A DNA stretch of 64,000 bases from the NCBI GenBank assembly GCA_039707465.1, contig CM077644.1, positions 145,176,962-145,240,961 on the forward strand, written 5' to 3'. Position 1 is the stretch's first letter. Each line of letters starts with the position of its first letter. The translations under genes and the position numbers were made by a program. The notes beneath the pieces are model-generated. The model was not told the origin of the DNA. It saw only the letters and a program-made list of their open reading frames with translations, and searched no databases. This DNA comes from Rhabdophis nuchalis. Lineage: Eukaryota; Chordata; Lepidosauria; Squamata; Natricidae. This document shows positions 9,741 to 21,764 of this stretch, one piece after another.

Positions 9741-10004
9741 TAACCTGGAATAGATATCCCTCTTTTACAGAAAACAGGAAAAGACCATTATCAAGGATCA
9801 CCCTAGTACCTAATTAAGTATTATATTTATTATCCCATTTTATTCTTAATCCTACTTCATCACCTTTAATGAAAAGTTTGAGACGCTCATGGATAGTTAG
9901 GAAATTCACTGTTCAGTTCAGGAAGACAATTATAATATTTAATTAGATAATAGGATGATCCTTGATAATGGCCTTTTCCTGTTTTCTATAAGAGAGGGGT
10001 ATCT

Positions 10005-10168
10005 ATTCCAGGTTAGAGCAGTGATTAGAGTGCAGCACTGCAGGCTCAGGGTTGACTCAGCCTTCCATCCTTCTGAGGTCGGTGACTAGAATTAAAGTCC
10101 TCCAACCTCTGAAAACTTCCATGGCAGGCTTTTATCTTCATAAGTAAATAAATACATACACAGAACAG
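10005..10168 (+). mobile_element. Sauria-type SINE, rearranged copy
   Basis: TTAGAGTGCAGCACTGCAGG followed by CAGGGTTGACTCAGCCTTCC matches the head and middle of the SINE with the B-box part deleted. It ends in an AAATAAATAC run. Confidence 0.55.
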
Positions 10169-10847
10169 TCTGGAGTTGGATCATGGGAAAAGGAAGAAAT
10201 TTAGGATAGTCTCCATGTTGCAACCCAGTAGCTGGGTTGAGATGAGTGTATCTAGCGGGTAATGTGATTTATGACACAGACTAAAGGGAGGAAAGGAACA
10301 GGGGCAAAGTTCAGAAGCAGATAAAGAAAGCAAAGAAATGGCTATGAATAAGAATTGCCTAATGAAGAATGCCTAATGAAGCTGTTAACAAAGCACTGGT
10401 TTTTATATTACAATATTGATTCGCTTATTATGAATCAGGCATCATTAAAAAACTTTACACTGGAGCTGGATCATGGGAAGCGAAAGAAATTTAGGATAAT
10501 CACTCCCTAGAATCAACCATGGTATATCCATTAATTTATGATAATACAGGTTAGTCTGGCAAGATTTTGTCTCTATGGTGTAAGTAAGCAAATAAAGAAC
10601 CGACCTTCAGCTGAATTGTGTTACTCATTCTTCAGCTAGGCCTAATATTTGCTTATACAAGGGAAAGAATAAGGATAACATTACAAAACAATAACGTTGT
10701 TTGATGAAGCTGGTGAAATTATGACAAAATATTTTTTCACAATGAAAATTGTAAAAATAGAAGGCAACATATGAAGCAACATACAACCATATTGGAAACT
10801 GGCCTTGTGAGCAAGCCTAGAAAGATGTGGAGAGGTACAGTTAGAGT
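10169..10847. other. No gene recognised; two similar short blocks
   Basis: TGGAGTTGGATCATGGGAA (about 10172) and GGAGCTGGATCATGGGAAG (about 10463) are repeated, each followed by AAGAAATTTAGGATA. They may be a small local duplication. Nothing else recognised. Confidence 0.45.
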
Positions 10848-10925
10848 GGAACCTCCGGTCATAACCGTAATCCCTTCCAAGACTTCAGTCAGCACCCAAT
10901 TTGATCGTGACTGGAAGCAAAACCA
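10848..10925. mobile_element. Possible DNA-transposon fragment
   Basis: GTGGAACCTCCGGTCATAAC ... GATCGTGACTGGAAGCAAA resembles short palindromic squamate elements built on GGTCATAA / TTCC words. Too degraded to classify. Confidence 0.25.
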
Positions 10926-10984
10926 CCCTTGAATTTGTTTGCAGCCTAACCTTTATTTTTTTACAAATAACTTCAAGGTGGTGA

Positions 10985-11152
10985 ATGTATGTCACAGAAT
11001 TTCTTCTTCCTAGATTCTCCACAACAACAACCCGGTGAGATGAGTTTGGCTGAGAGAAAATGACTGGTCAAAATCACCCAGCTAGCTTTTATGACTAAGA
11101 CTAAACTTGAACTCATGGTTTCCTGCTTTCTAGTCTGGTGCCTTAACCACTT
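10985..11152 (-). mobile_element. tRNA-derived SINE (second family)
   Basis: In reverse it reads from an A-box-like GTTAAGGCACCAGACTAGAA, through a B-box-like GAGTTTAAGTCTTAG, to CACCCAGCTAG-type middle sequence and GAGAATCTAGGAAG. The same family occurs at 47.6, 52.0, 60.75 and 61.94 kb. Confidence 0.6.
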
Positions 11153-11995
11153 CAACTTTTTTAAACTTTTAAAAAACTTTTACAGCAGGAGAGTTTCTTT
11201 TACTCGGCATATATTTTTCTTTTATCTAACCCAGGGTAACATTTAGTAGCATTTCAGGACCAAAAATTTTGAATATTTTCATGAGTTCCTCTGGATGCTT
11301 CTTACTCCAAGATTTCTCTTGAGATGCTTTGCTTTCAGAATGATTTATCCTTTGAGGTTAGGAGTAGTTCCATACTCTTTTTGTGCACTCTTCCATAAAA
11401 ATGCCCAAGCAGAGCTATGCTAATATAGATAACTTGTGGTTAGTTGGAGCATGTGAGCTTTCTTTTTCACAGAACAGGAAAAGAGAGAATTGGTATGTTT
11501 ACTCCCATAGGATCCTCTGGAATCAATTGGGACTATGTAATAAAGCCATCATATTTTATAACTTCACAAAATATTTTAAAAGTAGAAGAGCATCATTTTT
11601 CCTTTCCTTTACTTCAAATTCCTGCCCATTGTAGAAAGTCTCTTTGTCCAAACTGCTGTTCAAATTAACTCTTAATCTCAACTAGGATACTACAGTTCCC
11701 TGCAGTATACAGATTACATTTGAAAGCTGCCTGAAATGTTTGCCAACTTTGCCAAGCTAGAAACACAAAATAAAACTGTTTTGAAATTAATAGAGCATTA
11801 AAGCAGTAGAGTTCTAAGGAAAACTAAGGACTACCCAAGGTTTCACCAGGTTGGAAACCAGATTTCATCAAATAAAGATCTACTGAGACCATTGTATTTA
11901 TTTCAATGGATTTCCTATAGCATTGGCTAAATCCAAATCCATTCAATAAATTATTGAATTAAAAAGTATGTCAAGCAATCAAATATCTACATTTA
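11153..11995. other. No gene recognised
   Basis: Unique AT-rich sequence; two overlapping plus-strand ORFs near 11.4-11.7 kb lack motifs and are judged chance. Confidence 0.5.
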
Positions 11996-11999
11996 AAGC

Positions 12000-12245
12000 A
12001 ATGAGTGGAAACTAATCAAGGAGAGAAGCAACTTAGAACTAAGGAGAAATTTCCTGACAGTTAGAACAATTAATCAGTGGAACAACTTGCCTCCAGAAGT
12101 TGTGAATGCCCCAACACTGGAAGTCTTTAAGAAGATGTTGGAGAGCCATTTGTCTGAAGTGGTGTAGTGTTTCCTGCCTAAGCAGGGGGTTGGACTAGAA
12201 GACCTCCAAGGACCCTTCCAGCTCTGATATGATATGATATTATGT
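12000..12245 (+). mobile_element. CR1 LINE 3' end
   Basis: Encodes the ORF2 tail (INQWNNLPPEVVNAPTLEVF in a broken frame) and the typical 3' UTR GGGGGTTGGACTAGAAGACC, ending in GATAT repeats. 5' truncated. Near-identical text occurs at 36.3-36.7 kb. Confidence 0.85.
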
Positions 12246-12580
12246 ATTTATTTAAACCATTTACTCATTAATACTCAGTAAATCAGTTCAGAGACTTCCT
12301 GCATATCACTGGATACCACATCATTTAATTATTAATTTGTTTGTAGTAAATTTAAGGTAGCAATATTTCCTACTATAAAAATGTAATAAAAGGCACATCA
12401 GCACAATGTGAATAAAATCTTCTGAAAAATCAAAAGTCTATTTAAATTGAATATTTTAATAGGGAAATAGGCTTGATGCAAATATTTTACAACCAGCATT
12501 TTTTTAAATGTTGTGCCAAATACACTATTTTTCGATGTAAAGGACTGCAATGTGGAAAGATAGATTACTAAAGGTATTTA
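12246..12580. other. No feature recognised
   Basis: AT-rich, nothing recognisable. Confidence 0.5.
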
Positions 12581-12870
12581 TTGTATTCATCAAACCAATT
12601 TATATAGCTGCCCATCTCACAAACAACAACCCTGGGCAATATAGAACAGAGATAAAAACTGTTAATACATTTTAATAAATGTATTTAATAAACTTAAAAA
12701 AATATAAATACTAAACTAAAACAAAGAATAATGAAAAAGATATTAAAAATAGCTGACTAACCTCACTAGTTCACTCATCCCCTGGTGTCCCTATCTCCAC
12801 TAGTATAACCAGGTACTGAGAGACCTCCAGAAGCTCAGCAATGAGGCCAATCTTGTCCTTGGAACTATTA
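12581..12870 (-). mobile_element. Old LINE 3' tail, L2-like
   Basis: AATTTATATAGCTGCCCATC is the reverse of the usual gatgGGCAGctatataaatt tail of squamate L2-group LINEs. The following sequence is decayed. Confidence 0.4.
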
Positions 12871-12874
12871 AAAA

Positions 12875-13625
12875 CCATTTAGTACTATTTCTCTATAAAT
12901 AGCAAAATTCTGCTAAATTATTTATAAACTTTGTCTGCAAATGGATGCTAACAATCTTCAATCTTAGGGGTTTGCTTTGTTTAATTTTATTGAATGTATT
13001 ATTGGTGAATGACCAAAGCAAAGTTTTCTGTCTGACTCACTAAAGATGTAAATAAATTCACATGTACAGTATAGCCTTTATTGTCATTGTACAAAATGAA
13101 TACAATGAAATTGGTTAAATGCAATATATTGTATGATCTTACTGTGGCCAATTTCAAATATTGTTGTTTCTATATATCAGATACCATAAACATTCAATTT
13201 TTCATGTCAATTAAATAAGCTATGTTATGCTGTAATAATCAGTATTTCTTATTTTGGAGTCTACTACGCCTGCTTAAAATGCAACGAACAGCTTCATATA
13301 GAAGCTTCTATGTATCTTCTTACATAGAATATGTAAGAAACTTGGCCTAGTTTTTTGTAGTGTTTATTTCTTTAAACAGTTGAGCTGTCTCCTTAAGCCA
13401 TATAGTAATACAAGCTGCTGAAAAACTCTTAAAAAATGTTCACAGTTGTCTTTTTAGGCAAACGTAATTATTTTTATTATTCTTTCAAAACTTAAACTAG
13501 ATTAATTACTTAGGTGTAAGCTACAAGTTAGATGTGTGATTTGTTTCTCAGATTCGCTTCTTGATAAGGACAAGTTAGCCACATTACATCCAGGACCACT
13601 TAAGTCTTCCCATGTTGTTTTATTT
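12875..13625. other. No feature recognised
   Basis: AT-rich unique-looking sequence. Confidence 0.5.
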
Positions 13626-13633
13626 ATCTAAAT

Positions 13634-13824
13634 CAGTGGCCCTCAACCTTTTGAGCACTAGGCACCGGTTCCATAGAGAGATTTTCCGCAGACCATAGGG
13701 GCGTGGTTTCATGCGCTGCCTGCATCCTGAATATGAACAGATGGGGCTTCACTCCTTTTGCAACCCAGTTTCTGCTGCATCATGGACTGGTGCCAGTCCA
13801 TGGACTGGGGGTTGGGGACCCATG
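13634..13824. mobile_element. hAT MITE with perfect 8-bp duplication
   Basis: Ends CAGTGGCCCTCAACC and GGTTGGGGACCCATG. ATCTAAAT flanks both sides exactly (13626-13633 and 13825-13832), which fixes the borders. It contains the GCACCGGTTCC and TGGACTGGTGCCAGTCCATG blocks common to this family. Confidence 0.88.
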
Positions 13825-13834
13825 ATCTAAATAG

Positions 13835-14320
13835 TTCCTTTGCAAGTGATATTTATTCCACCAGGGTAAAACAAAAATACAAACATCTAGCTCATTTTCC
13901 ATGCTGAGGAGGAAAATCAGAAAATAAATATATGACAGGAGAAAAATCCTCAGAGTCACCTATATAGTTCTTAGTGTCTATGTGCATATGTGTATTTTTG
14001 TTTGTGTGTGTCTATACCCTAACCCTAACTCAAAGTTATGCTTAAGAAATTACACAACATATCTTACACACTATTTCAATAAACTTTTAAATGTTTATTT
14101 TTTCCAAAAATGTTTAATTTTGTAGATTAAGTAAAATTAACTGATCTTCAATACAATTGTACAATACAATTTTACTTGTTAATTAATTTAATGAAGATTT
14201 TTCAGAGTAAAAAAAAAGGGAGAGAAGCAGATGCAGAAAAAGAGGCAGCCATGCCAGCCAATTTCATCCCCTTCACATTAGGAATAGAGAACTATAGAAA
14301 CAACAATATAGAAATATTAT
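13835..14320. other. No gene; short interstitial telomere-like repeat
   Basis: 14016-14029 has two and a third CCCTAA units. Otherwise AT-rich sequence. Confidence 0.5.
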
Positions 14321-14323
14321 TGT

Positions 14324-14405
14324 CTTATTTATTTATTTATTTGTTTGTTTGTTTGTTTGTTTGTTTGTTTGTTTATTTAGACTTTTATACCGCCCCCTCT
14401 CCGGG
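14324..14405 (-). mobile_element. L2-group LINE 3' tail with ATTT/GTTT repeat
   Basis: ATTT and GTTT tetranucleotides (14324-14377) run into TAGACTTTTATACCGCCCCC, the reverse of the GGGCGGTATAAAA tail. Only the end of the LINE is present. Confidence 0.65.
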
Positions 14406-14409
14406 TATA

Positions 14410-17400
14410 TAAAAATATACTATTTTTGTTTTCTACTTGATTTCAAGTTTTATCTTTTTATTATTATTTTCTTCAAAATGACACTCCTCTATTTCATTTA
14501 CTATATAAATGGGATCACTGATTTAACCTCCTCAAAAGTTTTTCTACAAATGTTTTCTTATGTTCTATTATGGTTATATACACTGCCCTTATTCCCTATG
14601 AGGAAAATATTCTGATGTCTAAATGAAAATGAATTCCTGCTGCTTTTTTAAAAAGCTTTGTTTCAAATCTTATAATCATCATGCTGATAGATGTTAGTAA
14701 ACCATTATGTTATCAAATTACTTGACACCAACACGTCAATCTTCCCCCTTAGTATATTACTATTGACTTAGTTAAAAACAACAACATAACTTTCTTTTAA
14801 TTTAGACAAGATGCTCTAAATTATAAGAATAATTTCTCCCTTAAACCTTACACATGAAGTACATAAAGATATATACTGCTGGAATACTAAAAACCATTAT
14901 ATGCTATAATATCAAATATTGCTTTGCCATTAGCTTAAACTTCATGATACCATCTTTTTATGTAATCCTAAGAAGACTGGTAATGCAGATATTTAAAGCA
15001 ATCAATTATTTGATTATTTTTAAATTTAATCTATCTAGACATCTGCTTTCCAATACTAGGATAAAGGCATACAGAATAAATAAGACTATTACAACTATGT
15101 AATAGAAAAATTACCTTCAGATATATAACAGCTGTAAACATAGTGACAGGAATAATTCTGAATAAAAGCTTTGAAGATCTGAAGTCTTTTAGAAGCCACA
15201 CACTAACAGTTTTAGGGATAACATTTCTTCTGTGCTTAATGAAAAGACACACATTAACAATGAAATATTTTGAATAGTTCAAAATAGGTCACTATTTTTC
15301 CCATTCTCATTCAGATGTAGAGCAGAGTATCATTCTTTATATTCTATTAAAAAAATTAAAAATTGTTTTACAGTATTTAAGTAACAATTCTGTTTCTTAT
15401 CTCCCTTCTCTTTCCTCCTCCTGTGAAGATGTTTTGGAGTAGGAAAGGAAAAGGAGGAAGATGCTAATACTACAGAAACACACATCCTACTTCCGAAGAT
15501 TTAATATATAATTAGAATTCAAAGAATAATAATCTTTCAAATACTCAACTTCCATTTTGCCCAAGAATGATCAAAGCACAATGAATAATGTTTTCTCATC
15601 AGATCTGAAGATTTGTGTAACTATGTAGCAACATTAGGCCTGCAAAATTATTTAGCAAAAAACAGATTCCACTTATTTCAGTGAAATAAGTACCTTAAAA
15701 CTGTATTTCAGTCAAATATTAAATCAAAAATACATATACCTCGACTTCTAAGTTTGGCAGCAACCACACTGTAATTTGTAGCAATTTTATAATGAAATAA
15801 ACTAGGATGTAAAATTGCTAACTGATTTCCCTCCTCAAAGGTATCTTTAAATCTATATTGTTTACAGATTTAAGCAATCTGCATGGTGCAAGAAGCTCCA
15901 TTTTTAATACATAAAGAAAAACAATTTATTATTTAGCAAAAAACAGTCAAACAAAAGGTAAAATAAGCTTAATTTCCTTGTAGTTTCTATAAAACAATAG
16001 ATGTCAATGTTTAAAAAGGTTTAGCATTTAATCGGGATTTTGTTATTTAAACAATTTTTGCAGATACAACCTTGAAGCCATTTTCCCCATTCTCCAAGTT
16101 TCAAAATTAAAGGTGTTTACTTTTAAAGAAATTGATTTGGTACAGTACTGAAAAGTTAACCTCTCAACTACAGTATATTAAATATTCATTTACTATATAC
16201 TTAAAAGCTTATCTAGATTCAAGTATTTGATGTTTAATGATTTTCATACATGTATAATAAATTAAAGATTGCACTTCATGACTATTAATATACTATACAG
16301 TAGTTTTTAAATTTTCAATTAATATCAATTTAAAAAGCAAGAGTGTTATTTTTGTACATCATAATGTACTAAATTATTATGAAGCTCTGGTTTGGAAGTA
16401 TTCTTAGAACTGTTTAAAGCTGGAGGATCTTCCTAAGGACAGGACAAACCCAAAAATTTAAGGCCAACTCTTTGATAAATCATAGTGCTACAAAAACAAA
16501 GAAGCAGCTACTGCAGGAAAGGCACAACTCTATTGTTTCTTTTCATCCTGAAGCATAATTAGACACTTTAAAAATTACAAAATGAATACTAAGGGGAAAA
16601 AATCATAATGAACCTCTCAGATGAGAAACTAATTGGGACTAAGTACACAACAGCTTACATTTAATCCTGTTAATCATCACACAAAAAAGAAATAAAAGAC
16701 TCACTTTTCAGCCATCTCTCTGGACGACTGGGCTAAAATAACAGCATGACTAAATCTGACATTGACCCCTTGGCCCTGCTAGAAGTTTAAAGAATTCCTT
16801 TGAGTCTTCTGAGATCATTTCCTCCCACCACCACCCACCCCCTGCTCAACAACTCCAAAAGAGTGGGCTAGTCCCATACATTTGACAATCTTTTTGCAAA
16901 AAGGTAGCATAAAGAATGGTGACACATAAATTTTGTTGTATTGGTTATAGAACTCCAACGTTAGATTGAGAACATGCTCAAGAACTGGGGGAAACCATTA
17001 GCATATTTTATTTCAAGGTTCTGGATAGAATGAATTGTAAGTCACTTCTACAAGAACAAAAGAAATATGCCTAAAATCACAGGTGGCTGTGATTAATCAA
17101 ACCAAGTAGGTACATTGACGCAAATTGTATAAAAGGGGAAAGAGTTATATTTATTGTTTTAGTCTTTAGCAAATTTACTAATATTTTGAAATCAAGATGT
17201 CACATCAAAATCCACAATTGTGCTTTTTTCTTTAAAAAAAAGTACAACAGAAACAGAATCTTATGGGCAAAGGTTTTTGAAGAAACATTATTAGCAAGAA
17301 AATATTCCTTTACAAATAAGATAATGACACATAACATCCAAAGTATGGTACAAAGACCCCTTCAACAAAATCCTATCTGATCATTCAACTTTGCAAAATG

Positions 17401-20400
17401 AAGAAAAAAGGAATGGTAAAGTCCTCGTTTTTCAGGAAGGAAATTAGCTTTCCCCCATAAATTTTGTGAAGAACAGAGCTGTTCTTATAGGCCATCACTT
17501 GCTAACATGCTCCCCGCCCTCCTCAAATAAAAAACCCTTGTCATTTCAGATGTCTGAAAGAAATGTGCCTAAGAACTCTGCATCATAAAGAATTTAACTG
17601 GTAACTTTATACAAATTGGCAGCAATCCTCTTTACATGTGAATATTTTAAGAACTCACATACTACAAATGTAAACTGATTTTTCTCTCTGCTTCAGTAAG
17701 CTGCCTTGAATGTTGCTCCTCATATCCTATCATTGTCTTCCTAAACAGAGTACAAACCCTATCTAATCCTTTTAACTTTTTTTATTCTGCTAAAACAGAA
17801 TTATAAGTACATGTCAGCCTAACATTGTACATTGGTTAAATAAATAAATGACCGCCAAGGCTACATTTATAGCGATTTCCCTACTTATTGTAATTGTTCC
17901 TACTATTTAGAAAATCACTTATTTCTCAGAAAACTGGCTTGACAGCAGAAGCCAGAAGGATCCACAGATTTAGTTACTGCTTTTGATCCAAAATATGGCA
18001 ACATTTTATTTTTACATAAGGTGAGTATATCACAATAGAAAACTTTGATTGTTGAACAGCTTCTTTTTACACTGAAAAAAAATCCAAAGATTAACAAGTT
18101 ATGGAGAAGAATCAGGTGAAAATTCTCCAAAGGATTTTTTAATATTTATTCTTTCTGTACAAAGCATCTTGGGGCCCTTTAAAGATTAAGAAACAGGTAA
18201 TGATTCAAATGTCCTGTGATCCATAGAAAATGATAATTAACATATTGGCCTTTAAGGTGCCAGAACACTGAAGGAAGAAAAGTTTCAGCCCATATGTGAG
18301 CACAGACACACAAAAGATGATCAGTGCTCTAGCAAGTGTATATTTTTCCAAAGTAAATTATATACCAGGAACAATGTTTGCATACCCTGATGGTGGATGC
18401 ATCCTTTTACATGTGAGAAAGCAAAAGCCATCACAGGAACCTTTTTTTACGCAGTGATTAAGGAAAATAAGTTTTTATATATATATACCTTCTAGAAGCA
18501 CAACTTTATACTAGAAGTAATCTTCTTAACTGTTTTGAATTTCGTTTTAGATTAGATTTCTGCCACAACTCTCATAAGATTATAATACATATCTGAAGGT
18601 TCTCCAAAATATACACATTTGATGAAATTATCGAATTTTGCTTGCCACCAATAGTTGAAAAAACAAACTAAAAACAAATTTAAGGTTAACAGTCAAGCAA
18701 TCCAAATGTTGATTTTATTGTTTTGTTATTTTGTGAAAACAGAAATTTAAATACAAAATTAGATATAAATCTGACAGGTATTGCATCATGAAGATATTAG
18801 AAAGTAAATATATAAATATGTATTATCAAAAGTTGTGAGTTATAACAAAGTATTTATTATTTATATTAGAAAATCAAAGAAGTGGTTGGTCTCAAAGTTA
18901 ACCATGGCATTTAATTGAAATATTTAATGTCATAAAATTGAACCTTTAACAGTTTTATAATGTGATAGAATGGATTCAAATTGAGACTTACTTATTATAA
19001 TACCATTTATTTCCAAGTAATTCTTGCCAAGATACATAAATAAATTAAAAAAAACACATTTCAACAGTGCTCAGTGATTTTTTAAAAGTATCACTGCATT
19101 AAGGAACAAATACTAACCTTGTCCAAGACAACTATTTAAACAGGTTAACTGGCATATTGGAAGACTAAAGCTTGGCTAACGTTGTTTCAATTTTATAAAT
19201 GTTTGCAGTTGCTGTTACCTACCAGCAATTGCTTAAACAATACTGAAATAAATGTAAAAATGTATGTTTACAAAATATGACTGCTGGGAATGCTGTATAA
19301 TAACAACTGGACAGTTGATCACAATGCACAATACCTTTGAAAATATGTTCCCAATAATGTAGCACAATGTGAAGATTTTAACTATCTTCTTTCACTCTAT
19401 ATTTTACATTCCAATTCTTCATTTTGTTCAAGGGATTAATATTTTATCTTTAATTTTTGGTTTCATTTAGAATAATATAATGGATGTTTAAAATACTGTG
19501 TATAATTCTGTGCAGAGAGATTAGACATTTTCATTTTATGACCTTTTGCCTGAAATGCCAAAGAGCATTCTAAATTGTAGCATAATTCAAACTTTCTACA
19601 AATAACAGGGTTTCCCCCCCCCCCATTATATTTTGACAATAGTTACACTGGTGAATCAGTTTGCCAACGGGTTTTTTTCCTCCCAAAATGTTAAATTTTC
19701 TGGTAACATTTTATATAGAAAGAGAAAGTTCATTTCCCCACTCATCCACATAGCTCAAATGACAACGAAGAGCTTCCCAACCTGCAAGGCTTATAAATAG
19801 AAGGCGATAAGGAAGAAAGATCAAACTGAGAGAAGTGGAAAAATTCCTCACCTACCAATCAACAGAATGACAACAACAAAAAGTGAAAAGTCGTCCAGAA
19901 TATATGACCATGTAAGCATGGGCACTCTTGCAGAAAACCTAGTCTGCAATCCAAAGCCATGGGAAATTTAAATTAGTTAAAGCCAAGGTCCACAATAGGC
20001 AGAGAAATCTGTACAGATAAAAGAGACTGCTACGGCTCTAGGTATACTTAGTTTAGATCACTAGAGATTTCCGCCTGAACTTTATTAGTTTTATTAATTT
20101 TTTTAAATAATCAAGAGATTCAAGTGTATCCACATTACACTGTAAAGAAGATTAACTTTTTTTTCTTTTAATCAAATATCCATATGCATGTGCTGTTCCA
20201 AGCAAAGGGTAGATGATTCCCAATGCTTATTACAGCTCCAGGGTGCATAGTGTTATGATAATGCATGGTTAAAGAGCTCCTGATGTTTAAATACTGTTAA
20301 TATTGCTAAAAACAAAGGCACAAATTAGGGCAAGTAAAAATAAAACATTAAGTTTATAAGTTGATTCAGTTTTTTAAAGGCAAAGGTATTCATCAGGTCA

Positions 20401-21295
20401 TAGACGCTGCAAGGCAACGACATAGTCATTTTATGACATTAACTCTTAATGTTGCTCTTAGCAAATTCCAAGTTAAATTATACAGCTGCTTGATTTATAA
20501 ATTAACACTGGTGAACCAAGTGAGGTGACTGCAAAATTATTACCAATTGCTGGAATAAAATGCTTTCATTAAAAAAAAAATTTGGAATATTTGTTGCATT
20601 ATGAAATTTGGCAACAAAATGGAAGATTTAAGTCAGGCACGCGCAACTATTGCTTTTTAAAATATGGATCTCTGTGTTCCCATATAAAGGTAAGTTGCCA
20701 TTCCCTTCATCAATGGATCTGTACACTAATTCTGCAGAGGAGCAATATTTTTCTCTCTCTGGATAAACATATATGTCATTACCTCACCTCTAAGCTTCTA
20801 AAAGGTTTGCGATTTTTAAATAGAAAGAATAAACTTGGTATTTTAAGGAATAAGGCTTTTAAAAAAAAATAATCTTGAGGATAATAGAATTTTGTAAAAA
20901 ATAGAATGGCAATAAAAAAATACCAGCCTCCAAAGTGTAGCTCACTAATATAGCAAAAATCAAAAATTACTAAAATACTGCTAATAACATTTTTGTCATA
21001 GTTTTCAATTCCAAGGTGAATTTATATTTTTTCTAACTTGGTTCTGTTGTAGAAATGGACTAATGAACATTTAAATAATATTTAATGTAATTATTTTTTA
21101 AAGCAAAGAACAGTTGTTTTATTGCTCTTCAAAGCTACTGTTTCATCTAGAAAAAGGTACAAAGATATAGAATTTGCCCTAACGCTATAGTATAAATGCT
21201 GCTGTTTTTGCTGAACTGCTAAATCTTGTCTTTCTAGCCCTAAGTACAATATTTAGATCTTACTGTTGTAAAGATTTTCAGTTTTGTTTTAGGAA
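14410..21295. other. Repeat-poor AT-rich block, nothing coding recognised
   Basis: About 6.9 kb in which I see no SINE, LINE tail, MITE or long microsatellite, in contrast to both flanks. ORFs are all under 100 codons and lack motifs. If ZCCHC7 intron 2 extends this far, the block is intronic. It may hold conserved noncoding elements or a long UTR; the sequence alone does not say. Confidence 0.45.
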
Positions 21296-21311
21296 TCTCT
21301 ATAACTTTGCT

Positions 21312-21484
<173 letters not shown>

Positions 21485-21485
21485 A

Positions 21486-21670
21486 AAAATTTTTTAAGGG
21501 ATGATTAATAATTAATTAAGAGACCAGGATGGATCCATTTCGGGCTCCTTAGCCCTCGTCAGCTGGCCATACTTCCCTACAGGGATTTGAGTCGAAGGGC
21601 AGAGAAGGTTGACAAGTTTGTCTCCTCCCTTAAATAGGCCTAACAGGAAGCTGTAACAAAATATCCACTT
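21486..21670 (-). mobile_element. Possible Penelope-like or retrozyme remnant around the ribozyme
   Basis: A moderately GC-rich island in AT-rich DNA that contains the hammerhead motif, preceded by AATAATTAATTAAG and followed by unassigned sequence to about 21670. Penelope-like elements carry such ribozymes in their terminal repeats. No reverse transcriptase or GIY-YIG reading frame is visible, so the class is inference. Confidence 0.4.
21522..21568 (-). ncRNA. Hammerhead ribozyme motif, minimal type I
   Basis: Read 5' to 3' on the minus strand: GGCCAG; core CUGACGA; stem II GGGCU-AAGG-AGCCC; core GAAA; a tiny stem III (closing A-U, then U-A and G-C) with loop GAUC; cleavage triplet AUC at 530-528; then CUGGUC. 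GGCCAG and CUGGUC pair over six positions (one G-U) to form stem I. Stem II pairs over five positions with no mismatch. Every conserved core base (CUGANGA, GAAA, NUH) is present, so cleavage would fall between 21528 and 21527. Very short stem III loops are known in hammerheads of Penelope-like retroelements. The motif lies sense to ZCCHC7. Activity is inferred, not shown. Confidence 0.72.
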
Positions 21671-21677
21671 CATATAG

Positions 21678-21762
21678 AATTCCATTCTTGGAATTTTATA
21701 TATATATATATATATATATATTCTTGGAATATATATAAAAATTCCAAGAATGGTTGTAATTT
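21678..21762. repeat. Inverted repeat with TA core
   Basis: CCATTCTTGGAATTTTATAT and its complement (ATATAAAAATTCCAAGAATGG) flank a TA-rich centre that contains a third TTCTTGGAAT word. A cruciform-prone palindrome of about 85 bases. Confidence 0.7.
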
Positions 21763-21764
21763 TA

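Noticed and set aside
14016..14029. Interstitial telomere repeat
   Set aside because: Only two and a third CCCTAA units; easily chance next to a TG-rich tract.
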